Below, piece after piece: positions 6,415-6,433 of a stretch of 6,433 nt of DNA. Position numbers and translations under genes: made by a program. This DNA comes from Bacteroidales bacterium (lineage in GTDB: Bacteria; Bacteroidota; Bacteroidia; Bacteroidales; Paludibacteraceae): NCBI GenBank assembly GCA_900768725.1, contig CAAGDU010000050.1, positions 1-6,433 of the forward strand, given 5' to 3'. The notes below the pieces were generated by a model. That model had not been told where the DNA came from. It saw nothing but the letters and a program-made list of their open reading frames with translations, and did not search any database. Numbering within the stretch: the stretch's first letter is position 1; every line of letters begins with the position of its first letter.

Positions 6415-6433
6415 CCCCCCCCCCCCCCCCCCC
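6415..6433. repeat. Run of 19 C at the window end
   Basis: The last 19 bases are all C, preceded by a C/T tract (from about 6399). Such homopolymers commonly end assemblies or accumulate sequencing error, so its true length is uncertain. Confidence 0.85.

Larger units (their letters stand above)
6042..6433. other. Gene-free region upstream of the operon promoter
   Basis: No credible coding frame is seen on either strand, and no tRNA or other structured RNA gene is recognised. The region starts AT-rich (6042-6096), then contains the two GC-rich repeat copies separated by an AT-rich spacer (6195-6245), an unassigned stretch (6344-6400) and a pyrimidine tract that becomes a C homopolymer. Any gene to the right lies outside the window. 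Confidence 0.7.

Overview
This 6.4 kb window looks like a fragment of a Bacteroidales (phylum Bacteroidota) chromosome. The evidence is a type IX secretion (T9SS) gene pair that is essentially restricted to this phylum, a Bacteroidota-type promoter (TTG, 20 bp, TAnnTTTG), the lack of clear Shine-Dalgarno sites, and short-period repeats in the gaps between genes. No genus can be named from the sequence alone.

All four genes lie on the minus strand. In transcription order (right to left) they are: a degenerate fumarylacetoacetate hydrolase (FAH)-family protein (5992-5483), porU (5350-1958), porV (1778-570) and ispF (566-93). The order FAH-like, porU, porV, ispF matches, as far as I recall, the Porphyromonas gingivalis locus PG0025-PG0028. 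The only convincing promoter lies just upstream of the FAH-like gene. No TAnnTTTG box is visible in the two larger gaps, and the porV-ispF gap is 3 bp, so a single operon is the simplest reading. A weak hairpin followed by a T-run lies downstream of ispF.

The two central genes work together. PorV is an outer-membrane beta-barrel that receives T9SS cargo after it crosses the membrane. PorU is the surface-bound, gingipain-like sortase that removes the cargo's C-terminal signal domain and attaches the protein to A-LPS. IspF is a housekeeping isoprenoid enzyme that appears to share the transcript. The FAH-like protein has kept the fold's recognisable segments but appears to have lost two of three metal ligands and the terminal catalytic loop.

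The gaps contain more structure than expected. Both larger gaps hold tandem repeats with a 7-bp period but differing unit sequences, including a 12-unit array ending 6 bp from the porU start codon. The gene-free right end (5993-6433) holds the promoter, two diverged copies of a hairpin-rich GC-rich repeat about 98 bp long, and a terminal run of 19 C. Inside porV, a stretch of about 170 bp is sharply AT-rich compared with the sequence on both sides.

I see no new defence, mobile or biosynthetic system. The T9SS pair is known biology. The points most worth a second look are the heptamer arrays, the probable FAH pseudoenzyme and the AT-rich patch in porV.
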